Assembly (NCBI RefSeq): GCF_032598905.1
Contig: NZ_CP122458.1
Coordinates: 9,325,001 to 9,389,000, forward strand
Direction of reading: 5' to 3'
Origin: Streptomyces sp. 11x1
Lineage (GTDB): Bacteria > Actinomycetota > Actinomycetes > Streptomycetales > Streptomycetaceae
DNA length: 64,000 bases
In this document: positions 42,366 through 52,008 of the stretch, in pieces
Numbering within the stretch: the first letter of the stretch is position 1
Layout: each line of letters opens with the position of its first letter
Notes under the pieces: model-generated
The model's database searches: none
Told to the model about the DNA's origin: nothing
Seen by the model: the letters and a program-made list of their open reading frames with translations, nothing else
Translations under genes and position numbers: made by a program

Positions 42366-43010
42366 TCAGACCTTCGTCGCGGCGAAGGCTGCCGCCGCGT
42401 CGGCGTTCGCGGAGTAGCCGAGGTGGGCGCCCACGTCACCGCCGCCGTTCTCGCACACGGGGTCTCCGGTCGCGCAGAAGTCGATGGTGCGGCTCTGGTA
42501 GGTGCCGGTGACGCTCTTGCCGATGGCCCGGATCGGGTTGCCGAACAGCAGGACCGCCGAGACCCTCGGTTCGAGCGCGGCGGGGATGGTGGCCACGATG
42601 GGGCTGCCGACGACCGCGCCCGCGCTGCTGATGCCGATGGAATTGTCGACGACGTTCGCGCCCTGCGAATAGCCGACCAGGATGAAACGCTGGCTCGGGC
42701 AGGACGCAGCCTGGCTCCTGACGTGGTTCACCAGATCCGTGTTGCCCTGCGCGGCCGATGTGAGAGAAAGGTCCGCGGGGTAGTTCACCTTGTAGCTGGA
42801 CAAAGATTTTCCGGTGATTTTCTTCTTCAGCGCGGAATACACGGGGTCGCCGACGATGAAGCCGAGCGTGCCCGGCTCGAAGGTGCCGCGAGCGGCGACG
42901 ACGTCGATGTCCGTGCAGGCCGCGGCGGCGGTGGCGGCGGGTGCCGAGGCGGTGGCCAGTCCGGCCCCGCCGACCAGCGAGAGTGCGGCGAGACACAAGC
43001 GGATACGCAT
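42366..43010 (-). CDS. Secreted cutinase-family esterase
   Basis: A 214-residue exported serine esterase. AAAGGA precedes the ATG; the signal ends near APAATAAAA. The mature protein begins CTDIDVVAARGTFEPGTLGF, typical of cutinases. The nucleophile is in ILVGYSQGANVVDNSIG. The catalytic Asp and His are expected in FCATGDPVCENGGGDVGAHL, with the disulfide cysteines. Cutinases cleave ester bonds of cutin or lipids. A cutinase-like protein (Rv3802c) also belongs to the mycobacterial mycolate locus, which matters because the Pks13-like genes are just upstream; but free-living Streptomyces cutinases are common too. Confidence 0.9.
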   Translation of the reverse strand: MRIRLCLAALSLVGGAGLATASAPAATAAAACTDIDVVAARGTFEPGTLGFIVGDPVYSALKKKITGKSLSSYKVNYPADLSLTSAAQGNTDLVNHVRSQAASCPSQRFILVGYSQGANVVDNSIGISSAGAVVGSPIVATIPAALEPRVSAVLLFGNPIRAIGKSVTGTYQSRTIDFCATGDPVCENGGGDVGAHLGYSANADAAAAFAATKV

Positions 43011-43186
43011 GGGGATCCTTTGAGGGTGGGGCGCGTGGAGCGCCTGCGGAAAGGACTTCCCGAAGTTATTCGCTGGGTCGGGCCGAGTGTTATGGACGGG
43101 AATTCAGTAATCGCTTTTCTTTTTGCGCCGGGATGAGTCCGTGGTGAGTCCGTCTCGTGCGCCGACGTTTCGTCCTCTCGATCTCG

Positions 43187-44419
43187 CTACGCGGTGAACG
43201 TGTCGTCCTCGCGCAGTGCCTCCGCGCGCAGGGCGAGGATCAGGTCCAGGCGGGTGCCGGAGTCGTGCAGGGCGTCGCCGAAGAGCTTCTCCAGCTGCCG
43301 CAGGCGGTAGCGGACCGTCTGCGGATGGATGTGGAGGCGGGCGGCGACATCGGGCACGTTGCTGCCGCTGAGCAGCCACGCCAGGAGGGTCTCGGCCAGT
43401 CGGCCCCGGGGGCCTTCCGCCACCGCGTCCAGCGGGGCCAGCGCCCGTGACCGGAGCTGCGCGAGCATCGGTTCGTCGCCGTACAGCAGAAGCGTCGACA
43501 GATGGTCGGCGCAGCGCACCACCCCCTGCCGGGGCAGGATCCCGCGCCCCATCAGACCGAGTGCGCGGGCGGCCCAGTGCAGAGAACGGGACGCGTCGGC
43601 GAGCGGGACCGTCGGGCCGATCGCGGCGGGCCTGCCGCGCAGCGCCAGCGTGAACGCCCGGCCCCCGAAACGGCCGGAACCCTCCGGGTCGGGCACCAGC
43701 ATCCGGGGTGGCCGGGAGCCCATGTCCACCAGCGCGCCCGCCGCCGCGAGCGGCCGTTCCGCCTCCCGCCGGTCCGGGGTGGCCGCCAACGCCACGACCG
43801 CGACCTGCCGCGGCACCGTCCACCGGGCGGCGTGCGCCAGGTCCCGCACCGCCTCCGGGGCCACCGGCCCCTCGCCGAGCAGGACGTCGAGCAGCCGCCT
43901 GCGCCGCCGCTCCAGCTCGTCCGTGCTGCGCAGCTGCGCCTCCGAGTAGCCGGCGGCCGCCGCCTCGGCGACCTCGTGCACGGTCCGGAACGCCAGCTCG
44001 CCCAGCGCCGCCACCACCGAGGAATCCAGGCCCAGTTGCTCCGCCGAACGGCCCATCAGCCGCCACGCGTGCAGGCCCCCCACCCGCAGCGCCGACTGCA
44101 ACGAGTCCAGGCCACGGCCCTCCAACGCCACGCCGCGCCCCAGCGCGTAGTACGTCGCCGTGATGGCCGCCCCCTGTCCGTGCGGATCGGCGATGTGGTC
44201 CACGAACAGCGTCAGCGCCTGCACGACCCCCGAGCGGAGATGCGCGCGGAACTCCCCGTCCGCGGGCTGGGCGTACTCCGGGACCTGCCGGCGCACCTCC
44301 TCCTCCACCTCGTCGGCGACGGCCTCCAACTGGCCGCGCAGCAGCCTGGCGAGCTCGGGCGGCACGGGGGCGGCACCGGGACCGTCCGGTGGACCGTGCG
44401 GCGGGGTGGGGGCAGCCAC
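43187..44419 (-). CDS. PucR-family transcriptional regulator
   Basis: A 410-residue regulator. AAAGGAGGG precedes the GTG at 44419, which I choose over a much longer open frame. The N-terminal sensory region spans about 1-180. A GGDEF-like PucR middle region follows. The C-terminal helix-turn-helix (LAETLLAWLLSGSNVPDVAA, then RLHIHPQTVRYRLRQLEKLF) is the HTH_30 type. It lies downstream of the esterase gene on the same strand, separated by 122 bases, and may regulate the lipid-synthesis genes. Confidence 0.9.
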   Translation of the reverse strand: MAAPTPPHGPPDGPGAAPVPPELARLLRGQLEAVADEVEEEVRRQVPEYAQPADGEFRAHLRSGVVQALTLFVDHIADPHGQGAAITATYYALGRGVALEGRGLDSLQSALRVGGLHAWRLMGRSAEQLGLDSSVVAALGELAFRTVHEVAEAAAAGYSEAQLRSTDELERRRRRLLDVLLGEGPVAPEAVRDLAHAARWTVPRQVAVVALAATPDRREAERPLAAAGALVDMGSRPPRMLVPDPEGSGRFGGRAFTLALRGRPAAIGPTVPLADASRSLHWAARALGLMGRGILPRQGVVRCADHLSTLLLYGDEPMLAQLRSRALAPLDAVAEGPRGRLAETLLAWLLSGSNVPDVAARLHIHPQTVRYRLRQLEKLFGDALHDSGTRLDLILALRAEALREDDTFTA

Positions 44420-44541
44420 GGCGGACCCTCCTTTCGCCCGGAGGCGGCTCACCCGCGGGCCGGTGCCCGTGGGGCGAGGGGCAAGTCCTGGGTTGGACGG
44501 ACGCTCCCTGCGCTCCGTTCCGTGCCCCGACGGCAGCGGCC

Positions 44542-45594
44542 TCACGCGGGCACTCCCAGCGCACCGGCGAGCATCGGCCACGACGCCGTGAACTCCCGCT
44601 TCCAGTACGCCCAGCTGTGTCCTCCGCCCGCGTAGAAATGGGTCGTCACCGGGATCCGTAGCAGCGCCAGCCTGTCCGTGAACGCGTGGGCGGACGGCCA
44701 CAGCGCGCTCTCGAGTGCCTCGGGGAGCCAGTCGCCGACGCCGCCGACCACTCCGCTGCCGCTCGACACGTACAGGGCGGTGCCGCGCAGCCCCGCCGCG
44801 CGCGAACGCGGGTTGAAGTCCCGCCAGGTGAGCACGTTCTGGAGGTGGTTGCCCCACAGCGACAGGGGCGCGAGTCCCTCGCGGGCCACGATGGCGCCCA
44901 TCAGGGTCGGCACGCCGGGGGCCGTCGTGTCGAGGATGCCGCTGTACGAGGCCGCCGCGGCGAAGACCCCCGGGTGCCGTGCCGCGTGCGCCATGGCCCC
45001 GTAGCCGCCCGTCGAGACACCGGCGACGACCCGGACCCCGGACGCCCGGTACTGCCGGGCGAGCAGCGCCGGGACCTCCCCGACCTGGAAGGTCTCGTAG
45101 TCCGGGCCGCTGCGCCAGGCGGTGGGGATGCCGGTCGGGCCCGCGTCCGGCATGGCCACGATCAGCTCACGGCCTGCCGTGAACGCCTCGATGTCCGTTT
45201 CCCGGGTCCATGACGTGTGGTCGTCGTGCGCGCCGTGGAGGAGGTACAGCACGGGATACGTCCGGGTGGGCCGCGCGTCGAAGGAAGTGGGGAGGATCAG
45301 CCGCACCGGGGCGCTGCGGCCCAGGGCGGCGGAGGGGAGGGAGACGTCGAGCGTCCGGGGGCCGAGGCGCGTGACGGTGGCGGGGCCGGGGACGGCGGTG
45401 GGGGCGGTGGTCCCGGGGGCCGTCCGGCCGGTGCGCCGGGCGAGGGGCCGGGACACGGTCGCCCCGGCGGTACCGGTGGTCGCGGCACCGAGGAGGGCGG
45501 CCAGTCCGGTCACGGCGGCCGCTCTGGTGACGGTGCGACGGGACGGCGCGGCGGTGCGGTCGGTCCGGTCGCTGGGGTCGATGGGCTCGGGCAC
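44542..45594 (-). CDS. Exported Ag85/esterase-D-type acyltransferase or esterase
   Basis: A 350-residue alpha/beta hydrolase of the esterase D family (PF00756), which includes the mycolyltransferases Ag85/Fbp. A Tat-like signal is present (SRRTVTRAAAVTGLAALLGA). The oxyanion region is YLLHGAHDDHTSW, the nucleophile Ser194 lies in AGVSTGGYGAMA, and the His in HFYAGGGHSWAYWKRE. The gene begins 21 bases after the Pks13-like gene on the same strand, so it is in the operon. By analogy with Fbp proteins it may transfer or hydrolyse the lipid product at the surface. It could instead be an ordinary esterase; family membership alone does not decide. Confidence 0.85.
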   Translation of the reverse strand: MPEPIDPSDRTDRTAAPSRRTVTRAAAVTGLAALLGAATTGTAGATVSRPLARRTGRTAPGTTAPTAVPGPATVTRLGPRTLDVSLPSAALGRSAPVRLILPTSFDARPTRTYPVLYLLHGAHDDHTSWTRETDIEAFTAGRELIVAMPDAGPTGIPTAWRSGPDYETFQVGEVPALLARQYRASGVRVVAGVSTGGYGAMAHAARHPGVFAAAASYSGILDTTAPGVPTLMGAIVAREGLAPLSLWGNHLQNVLTWRDFNPRSRAAGLRGTALYVSSGSGVVGGVGDWLPEALESALWPSAHAFTDRLALLRIPVTTHFYAGGGHSWAYWKREFTASWPMLAGALGVPA

Positions 45595-45615
45595 GGCGGC
45601 TCTCCTCGGCTCGGT

Positions 45616-48600
45616 TCAGGGGTGGTCGTCGGCGAGCTCCCACCGCAGATGGGCGGCGATCTCGTCGACGTGCGGGGGGTCGAGCAGCGACAGATGGTGC
45701 CCCGTGACCCGGACGACGGTCAGCCGCCGGCACAGCTCGTCCCAGCCGAGCGCCTCGTCGTCCCGCACGTACGCGGGGTCGCGCACGGTGTGCGGGGCGG
45801 GCTCGGTCGCCCGGTACAGCACCACCCGTCCGTCGTGGCGGCCCGGGCTGTGGGCCTCGCCGATCCGCAGGTCCACATAGGAGGTCCGCTGGTGCTCGAG
45901 GGCCGCGCGCGGCACGTCGACGGCCTCGCGCAGGGCCTCCAGCACGGTGTCGATCCGCGCGCCGTCGTCCTGTGTCACGGCCAACTCCGCGTACGGAAGC
46001 CGCAGTTCGACCCCGTAGGTGTCGGCGACATGGCGGGCGAAACCGGTGAGGTGGGCGCGGATCCGTGCGGCCGGCGTCTCCTCGGGGCGGGGGAGCGGGC
46101 GTACGGAGTCGATGAGCACCACCAGGCGTACGTCCCGTCCGGCGGCCGTGAGCTGCCGTGCCGTCTCCTGCGCGACGAAGCCGCCGAACGACCAACCGCC
46201 CAGCAGGCACGGGCCGTCGGGGTGCACGGCGGCCACGGCCTCGGCGTACCGCCGGGCCTTCTCGGCGACCGTACGAGCCTCGTCGACCCGCTCCAACCCG
46301 AACACCGGCCGCTCCCCGCCGAGCCGCTCGACGAGACCCCGGTAGACGTCGGTGGTCCCTCCGGCGGCGTGCACGAGGAAGAACGGGGGGTGGGAGCCGG
46401 AGGTGTGGAGGGGGCGGAGGAGGGGGTGGGCCGTGGCGGGGGAGCGCAGGGGAAGGGCGAGGGGGCGGAGTGGCTGAGGCGGCACAGGGGAGCCGGCGGC
46501 GGTGTGCGGCGGTGTCTGCCGCTGGACCTCCCCGTCCGCTGCCGCCTCCGCCGGCAGCGCCCGTTGGATGCGGGACGCCGTGGCCTCGACCGTGCCGGCG
46601 CCCAGCAGGTCCCGCAGGGGGAGCTCTATGTCGAACTCGCGCTCCAGGGCGGTGCGGACGCGGACGGCCATCAGGGAGTCCAGGCCCAGTTCGGCGAAGG
46701 CGGTGGCGGGGGTGATGCGGGCCGGCGGGTACCCGGTGACGGCGCTGATGTGGTGGCAGAGGCGGGCGGTGACGGAGGTGTCTTCCTCGGCGAGCCACGC
46801 CGTTGGCCCGAGGGCGGTGTGCGGGCCGGGACCGAGGTGTCCGTCCGGCTGCCGGTCGCCGTCCGGCGAGGGGACGGCGCGCGGGGCGCCGAACTCCGGC
46901 CCGGCGCCCCGGGACATCGGCCCTCCGGATCCCCCCTCCGCGGCACGGCCCTCACCCGCCGAGCCGTCCGAGCCCCGGACGCGGCGACCGGGGACCCCAC
47001 GGTTCTCCACGGTCACCCGCACCCCGCCGAACTCTCGGCCCCCGGTGCCCTCTGCGGTTCCCCAGCCCGTTCCCGCGCCTCCCGCTCGGCCGTCCGTCCA
47101 CCAGTGCCGTGTGTGCCGCCAGCGCGGCGCCGGCAGGTCGATGACGCGGCCCGGAGGGCGTGGGAGCCGCGCTCCGGCCGTGTGCAGGGCGGCCAGGCGG
47201 GTCAGGAAGTCGGCGGAGGTGTCGGCGTCCCGGTGGAGCGTGCCGAGGGCGAGGGCGCCGGGCGCGTTGTCCGTGATCGCCCGGGTCAGGACCGGGTGGG
47301 GGGAGAGTTCGACGAACACGGTGTGGCCGTCGGCGGCGGCCGCGGCGACCGCGCGGTCGAGACGGACGGGCCGCCGCAGATTGGCGGCCCAGTGCGCCGC
47401 GTCGAACAGGCAGTCGCCGCGCGGATCGTCCAGCACGGTGGAGTAGACCGGGATGCGGGGGAGCGCGCCCCGGACGTGGGCCAGCTCGGCCGTCAACTCC
47501 GGGAGCAGCGGGTCCACCTGGGCCGAGTGACCCGCCCCGACCACCCTCATCGCCCGCGCCGCCCGCCCCTCCTTCTCCAGCCGCCCCACCAGCCGGGTGA
47601 CCGACTCCCCGTCCCCGGTCACCACCTTCTGGCAGGGAGAGGAGTGCACGGCGACCTGGACTCCCGGGAAGTCCCTTGCCAGCAGAGGGAGTTCGCTGTC
47701 GTCGAGGTCGACCACCGCCATCGCCCCGCCCCGCAGCCCGCTGAGCAGCCGGGCCCGTACGGCCACCACCCGGGCCGCGTCCGACACCTCGAGCGCGCCC
47801 GCGCACACCGCCGCGGCGACCTCGCCCAGGGAGTGCCCGATGACGGCGGCGGGCTCGACACCGTGCGCGCGCCACAGCTCCGCCAGGGCCAACTGCACAC
47901 CCAGGAGGACGGGTTGGGCCACCGCCAGTCGGTCGAGGTCGCCGCCGGAGGCCAGGTGGTCGTAGAGGGAGAGCCCGCATTCGGGGGCCAGCAGCCCGTC
48001 CAGTTTCTCCACGACCGCGGTGAAGGCGGGCTCCTCGGTGAGGAGCCGGCGTCCCATGCCGGTCCACTGGCTGCCGTACCCGGAGAACACCCACACGGGC
48101 CCGCGCCCGACGACGTCACGGTCGCCCACCAGCACCCGCGCATGGGGTCGCCCCGCCGCCAACGCCCGCAGTCCGTCGGTCAGTTCGGCCCGGTCGGCGG
48201 CGACGACCGCCGCCCGCACCGGCCCTCGTCCCGCCCGTCCGGCGAGGGTTCTGGCCACGTCTGCGGGGTGCGCGGCGGCGCCCTCGGGCGTGTCCGCCCA
48301 GTCGGCGAGCCGGGCGGCGGTGTCGCGGACCCGGTCGGCGTCGACGTCGGAGAGGAGGTGGAGCCGGGCCGGGGCTTCCTCGGCCGGAGGCGGGAGCGGG
48401 GCGCCGGGCCGCCATTCCTCCAGTACGGCATGGGCGTTGGTGCCGCCGAACCCGAACCCGGAGACCCCGGCGGTGGCCGTGCCGCCGTACCGGGGCCACG
48501 GCTCGGCCTCGGTCACGACCCGCAGCCGTTCGTCGCCGTCCAGGGCGCTGCCCTCGGCGCAGTGCAGCGAGGGCGGGATCAGGTCGTGGTGGAGCGCGAG

Positions 48601-50109
48601 CACGGTCTTCACCAGCCCGGCGATGCCCGCGGCGGACTCCAGGTGACCCAGGTTGCCCTTGACCGAGCCGAGGAGCAGGGGCTGGCCGGGGTCGCGGCCC
48701 GTACCGAGGACGGCGCCCAGCGCGCCCGCCTCGATAGGGTCGCCGAGGGGTGTGCCGGTGCCGTGCGCCTCGACGTGGTCGATGTGCGCGGGGGAGAGCC
48801 CGGCTCGCGCGTAGGCGGTCCGCAACAGGTCCTGCTGGGCGGCCGGGTTGGGGGCCAGGAGGCCGTTGGAGTGGCCGTCGGAGTTGACGGCGGTGGCCCG
48901 GACCACGGCGAGGATCCGGTCGCCGTCCCGTTCGGCGTCGGACAGGCGTCTCATCAGGACGGCGGCGCAGCCCTCGCCCCGGCCGATGCCGTCGGCCGCC
49001 TTGGAGAACGGCTTGCACCGGCCGTCCTGCGCGAGGGCGCCCGCCCGCCGGAACGCGACGGTGACGGTCGGGGAGAGCAGCAGGTTCACCCCGGCGGCGA
49101 TCGCGAGGTCGCTCTCGCCCGTGCGCAGACTGACGCACGCGTGGTGCACGGCCACCAGCGACGACGAACACGCGGTGTCGACGGCCATGCTCGGCCCCCT
49201 GGTGTCCAGGACGTACGCCAGTCGGCCCGCCGTCACGCTCAGCGCCCCGCCGGCCGGTGCCCAGGGGGCGACGGTGGCCGGGTCGGCGCCGGTGAGCTGC
49301 CCGTACTCGGGCGCGGAGACACCGACGAAGATGCCGGTGGCGCTGCCCGCGAGGGAATCGGCGGGGACGGCGGCGTGGTCGAGGGTCTCCCGCACGACCT
49401 CCAGCAGGATCCGCTGCTGCGGGTCCATCACCGCGGCCTCGCGCGGGGTGGTACGGAAGAAGTCGGCGTCGAACCCGGCGATGTCGTCGAGGTAGCCGCC
49501 GTACGGGAGTGCGTCGGCGGGCGGGTACGGCGTGAAGTCCCGCCACCGGTCGTCCGGGACCCGCCGGATCGCGTCGACACCGTCGAGGAGCGATCGCCAG
49601 TACTCCGCCGGTCCGTGCACCCCGCCCGGCAGCCGGCACCCGACCCCGACGACCGCGACCGGCTCACCGGATGCGGGCGCCCGCCGTGCCGGGGCTCTCG
49701 GAGCGGGGTCCGGGGCCGTCGGAGCGAAGTTCGCGGCCGGGACTGCGTCCGGCACCGGAACCGGCCGCGCCTCCGTGGCGCACACCCGTGCCACCAGCGC
49801 GTCCCCGGTGGGCGCCTCCCACAGCAGCGTCGCCGGTAGTTCCCGGCCCGTCGCCCGGGACAGTTCCCCGGCCAGGACGACCGCGTCCCGGGAGGACATC
49901 CCGAGATCCGCGAGCGGCCGGTCAATCGGAACCTCCTCGGTGGCCAGGCCGCTCCAGTCGGCCACCCGCGCCGCGACCAGCCGCCGGACCGCACCTTCCC
50001 CGCCGTCGGCGGACAGCCGGCGCGGACCGCCCCCGCCGGCCTCCGCGCCCCCTCTTCCGCGCCCGTCGGGGCTGTCGCCGTCGACCCCACCCTCGCCCAC
50101 GACCCTCAT
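45616..50109 (-). CDS. Pks13-like type I polyketide synthase (ACP-KS-AT-ACP-TE)
   Basis: A 1497-residue synthase. The N-terminal carrier domain (about 35-110) reads LADLGMSSRDAVVLAGELSR, with Ser73 as the likely pantetheine site; the SSRDAV form is that of Pks13. The ketosynthase (150-570) has Cys314 in VDTACSSS, His449 in EAHGTGT and His489 in KGNLGHLES. The acyltransferase (670-960) has Ser760 in GHSLGE, an RARL motif and GAGH at the extender-specificity position. A second carrier domain holds Ser1145 in ELGLDSLMAV, and the thioesterase has Ser1307 in GGWSFGG. No reductase, dehydratase or methyltransferase is present, so the product should be a beta-keto condensation product. The start overlaps the ligase stop in atga. 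Confidence 0.92.
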   Translation of the reverse strand: MRVVGEGGVDGDSPDGRGRGGAEAGGGGPRRLSADGGEGAVRRLVAARVADWSGLATEEVPIDRPLADLGMSSRDAVVLAGELSRATGRELPATLLWEAPTGDALVARVCATEARPVPVPDAVPAANFAPTAPDPAPRAPARRAPASGEPVAVVGVGCRLPGGVHGPAEYWRSLLDGVDAIRRVPDDRWRDFTPYPPADALPYGGYLDDIAGFDADFFRTTPREAAVMDPQQRILLEVVRETLDHAAVPADSLAGSATGIFVGVSAPEYGQLTGADPATVAPWAPAGGALSVTAGRLAYVLDTRGPSMAVDTACSSSLVAVHHACVSLRTGESDLAIAAGVNLLLSPTVTVAFRRAGALAQDGRCKPFSKAADGIGRGEGCAAVLMRRLSDAERDGDRILAVVRATAVNSDGHSNGLLAPNPAAQQDLLRTAYARAGLSPAHIDHVEAHGTGTPLGDPIEAGALGAVLGTGRDPGQPLLLGSVKGNLGHLESAAGIAGLVKTVLALHHDLIPPSLHCAEGSALDGDERLRVVTEAEPWPRYGGTATAGVSGFGFGGTNAHAVLEEWRPGAPLPPPAEEAPARLHLLSDVDADRVRDTAARLADWADTPEGAAAHPADVARTLAGRAGRGPVRAAVVAADRAELTDGLRALAAGRPHARVLVGDRDVVGRGPVWVFSGYGSQWTGMGRRLLTEEPAFTAVVEKLDGLLAPECGLSLYDHLASGGDLDRLAVAQPVLLGVQLALAELWRAHGVEPAAVIGHSLGEVAAAVCAGALEVSDAARVVAVRARLLSGLRGGAMAVVDLDDSELPLLARDFPGVQVAVHSSPCQKVVTGDGESVTRLVGRLEKEGRAARAMRVVGAGHSAQVDPLLPELTAELAHVRGALPRIPVYSTVLDDPRGDCLFDAAHWAANLRRPVRLDRAVAAAAADGHTVFVELSPHPVLTRAITDNAPGALALGTLHRDADTSADFLTRLAALHTAGARLPRPPGRVIDLPAPRWRHTRHWWTDGRAGGAGTGWGTAEGTGGREFGGVRVTVENRGVPGRRVRGSDGSAGEGRAAEGGSGGPMSRGAGPEFGAPRAVPSPDGDRQPDGHLGPGPHTALGPTAWLAEEDTSVTARLCHHISAVTGYPPARITPATAFAELGLDSLMAVRVRTALEREFDIELPLRDLLGAGTVEATASRIQRALPAEAAADGEVQRQTPPHTAAGSPVPPQPLRPLALPLRSPATAHPLLRPLHTSGSHPPFFLVHAAGGTTDVYRGLVERLGGERPVFGLERVDEARTVAEKARRYAEAVAAVHPDGPCLLGGWSFGGFVAQETARQLTAAGRDVRLVVLIDSVRPLPRPEETPAARIRAHLTGFARHVADTYGVELRLPYAELAVTQDDGARIDTVLEALREAVDVPRAALEHQRTSYVDLRIGEAHSPGRHDGRVVLYRATEPAPHTVRDPAYVRDDEALGWDELCRRLTVVRVTGHHLSLLDPPHVDEIAAHLRWELADDHP

Positions 50110-51857
50110 CCCTCGCTCTCCACCGCGTAGGCACCCGCCAGGTAGCGCTCACGGGTCGACGTCCGCGAGACCTTTCCGCTGGACGTCCGGGGCACCGCCC
50201 CCGGCGGGACGAGGACGACGTCGGCGAGCCGCAACCCGTGCCGGGCGGAGACGGCCGCGCGCACGGTCCGCACGAGGGCGGGCACGTCGATGTCGGCGAG
50301 CGGCACCGTCCGCGCGTGCTCCGCGACGACGACCACCCGCTCCCCGGCACCGCCCGGTACACCGAACGCGGCGAGCCGGTCGCGCCGTACGGCAGGGTGC
50401 GCCTCCTGGGCCGTGGCCTCCACGTCCTGCGGGTAGTGGTTGCGCCCGTCGACGACGATGAGGTCCTTCAGTCGCCCGGTGACGATCAGTTGCCCCTCCA
50501 GGACCGTCCCCAGGTCGCCGGTCCGCAGCCATGCGCCCGGACCGGACGCGGTGTCCGCGAGCACGGCGCCGAAGACCTGCCGGGTCTGCCGGTCCCGATT
50601 CCGGTAGCCCCGGCCGACATTGGGGCCCTGCACCCAGATCTCGCCGACCTCGCCCTCGGCCGGCGCGACCCGGGACACCGGGTCGGCGATCCGGACCCGC
50701 TGGCCCGCCGGCGCACCGCAGCCGGCCAGCAGCACGGCCCTCGGGTCCTCGGGGCGCGCGGGCAGGGCCTTGCCGGCGGCCAGCGCGTCCCGGTCGAGCG
50801 CGAATCCGCGCAACGGCTCACCGGGCCGGGCCGCGCTGACGAAGACGGTCGCCTCGGCCAGGCCGTACGACGGACAGTGCGTCTCCGGGACGAGGCCCTG
50901 CGCGGCGAACGCCGCGTGGAAGCGGTCGGCGGTGCCGGGACGGACCGGCTCGCTGCCGTTGATCAGCGCCAGCACCCCGTCCAGGCGCAGCCCCGCCTTC
51001 TGCGCCTCGGTGACCGCCGAGGCGCAGTAGTCGTAGGCGAAGTTGGGCGCCGCGCTCAGGGCGCTCGGGTACGCGGCCAGCAGCCGCAGCCAGCGCACCG
51101 GCTCGTGCAGGAACGCCACCGGGTCCATGAGCACCGACAACAGCCCCCGCACCACAGGCGCCGCCACACTCAGCACCAGCCCCATGTCGTGGTAGAGCGG
51201 CAGCCAGCCCACACAGGTCGCCGGGCGGGCGTCGGCACCGTAGGCGGACAGCGCCTGGCGGGCGTTGGCGACGACATTGGCATGGGTGATCTCGACTCCC
51301 GCCGGGGTCCGGGTGGAGCCGGAGGTGTACTGGAGGTACGCGACGGCGGTGGCATCGGGCGTGGACGGCGGCCGTTCGTCATCGGCGGCCGAGTCCGGGA
51401 TCCGGTCCACGGCGACGACCCGGACCGCCCGGCCCTCGCACAACTCCTCGACCTCCGCCAGGACTTGGCTCGTCGTGACGACGACCGCCGGGGACGCGTC
51501 GGCCAGCACCGCCGAGAGCCGGTCGCCCTGCCCGGGCAGACCGGGCGGATACAGCGGTACGGCGACCAGGCGGGCGGCGAGCGCCCCGAGGAAGGCGGTG
51601 ACGTACTCCGTCCCCTGCGGGCACAGCACCGCGACCCGCTCCCCGGGCTCGGCCTCCGCCGCGAGCCGGGCGGCCGCGGCCCGCACCCGCAGATCCAGCC
51701 GACGCCAGGTCAGGGTGCGGTGGACGCCGCGCGACTGCGGCGCGGGATGGTCGACGAAGGTGAACGCCCGGCGGTCGGGAGTGGTCTCGGCCCAGTGGCG
51801 CACATACTCCGGCAGACTCCGGAACGCGGGCGCGAGCGGGGGGCGGCGGCTGTCCAT
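50106..51857 (-). CDS. Fatty acyl-AMP ligase, FadD32-like
   Basis: A 583-residue adenylate-forming enzyme that activates a fatty acid as acyl-AMP and loads it on a carrier domain rather than on CoA. The family motifs are YLQYTSGSTRTPAGVEITHA, GWLPLYHDMGLVL, APNFAYDYCA, WLRTGDLG and VDGRNHYPQDVEATAQEAH; all match FadD32-type ligases. The ATG at 51857 (MDSRRPPLAPAFRSLPEYV) is the family's start. Its stop overlaps the Pks13-like start, so the two are translationally coupled. It most likely loads the N-terminal ACP of that synthase. Confidence 0.93.
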   Translation of the reverse strand: MDSRRPPLAPAFRSLPEYVRHWAETTPDRRAFTFVDHPAPQSRGVHRTLTWRRLDLRVRAAAARLAAEAEPGERVAVLCPQGTEYVTAFLGALAARLVAVPLYPPGLPGQGDRLSAVLADASPAVVVTTSQVLAEVEELCEGRAVRVVAVDRIPDSAADDERPPSTPDATAVAYLQYTSGSTRTPAGVEITHANVVANARQALSAYGADARPATCVGWLPLYHDMGLVLSVAAPVVRGLLSVLMDPVAFLHEPVRWLRLLAAYPSALSAAPNFAYDYCASAVTEAQKAGLRLDGVLALINGSEPVRPGTADRFHAAFAAQGLVPETHCPSYGLAEATVFVSAARPGEPLRGFALDRDALAAGKALPARPEDPRAVLLAGCGAPAGQRVRIADPVSRVAPAEGEVGEIWVQGPNVGRGYRNRDRQTRQVFGAVLADTASGPGAWLRTGDLGTVLEGQLIVTGRLKDLIVVDGRNHYPQDVEATAQEAHPAVRRDRLAAFGVPGGAGERVVVVAEHARTVPLADIDVPALVRTVRAAVSARHGLRLADVVLVPPGAVPRTSSGKVSRTSTRERYLAGAYAVESEG

Positions 51858-52008
51858 CGGGCATGGCTCCTCACGGCGCGGGACGGCTTGCGGTCGCGGC
51901 GGCCACGGCGGAAGACGGCGGTGACGGCCGTGGCGGGGGTTCGGCTGATGGCGGCGCCGGGCGCGGGACTCGGCGCGCACGACGGGGCGCGCACGGGCGG
52001 AGGCGCGC
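51858..52008. other. Spacer inside the lipid-synthesis operon
   Basis: These 151 bases separate the carboxylase and ligase genes. Acyl-CoA carboxylase beta genes are sometimes followed by a small epsilon-subunit gene, but no such short frame is convincing here. No clear hairpin was seen, so transcription may run through. Confidence 0.4.

Noticed and set aside
43187..44857. The longer 556-residue version of the PucR gene
   Set aside because: The extra N-terminal part is Arg/Gly-rich and overlaps the upstream esterase gene, while the GTG at 44419 has a strong AAAGGAGGG site.
45217..49839. A 1540-residue open frame on the plus strand opposite the Pks13-like gene
   Set aside because: It is antisense to a gene with complete PKS motifs. 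Its translation is rich in Arg, Gly, Val and His with no domain, as expected for the complement of GC-rich codons.
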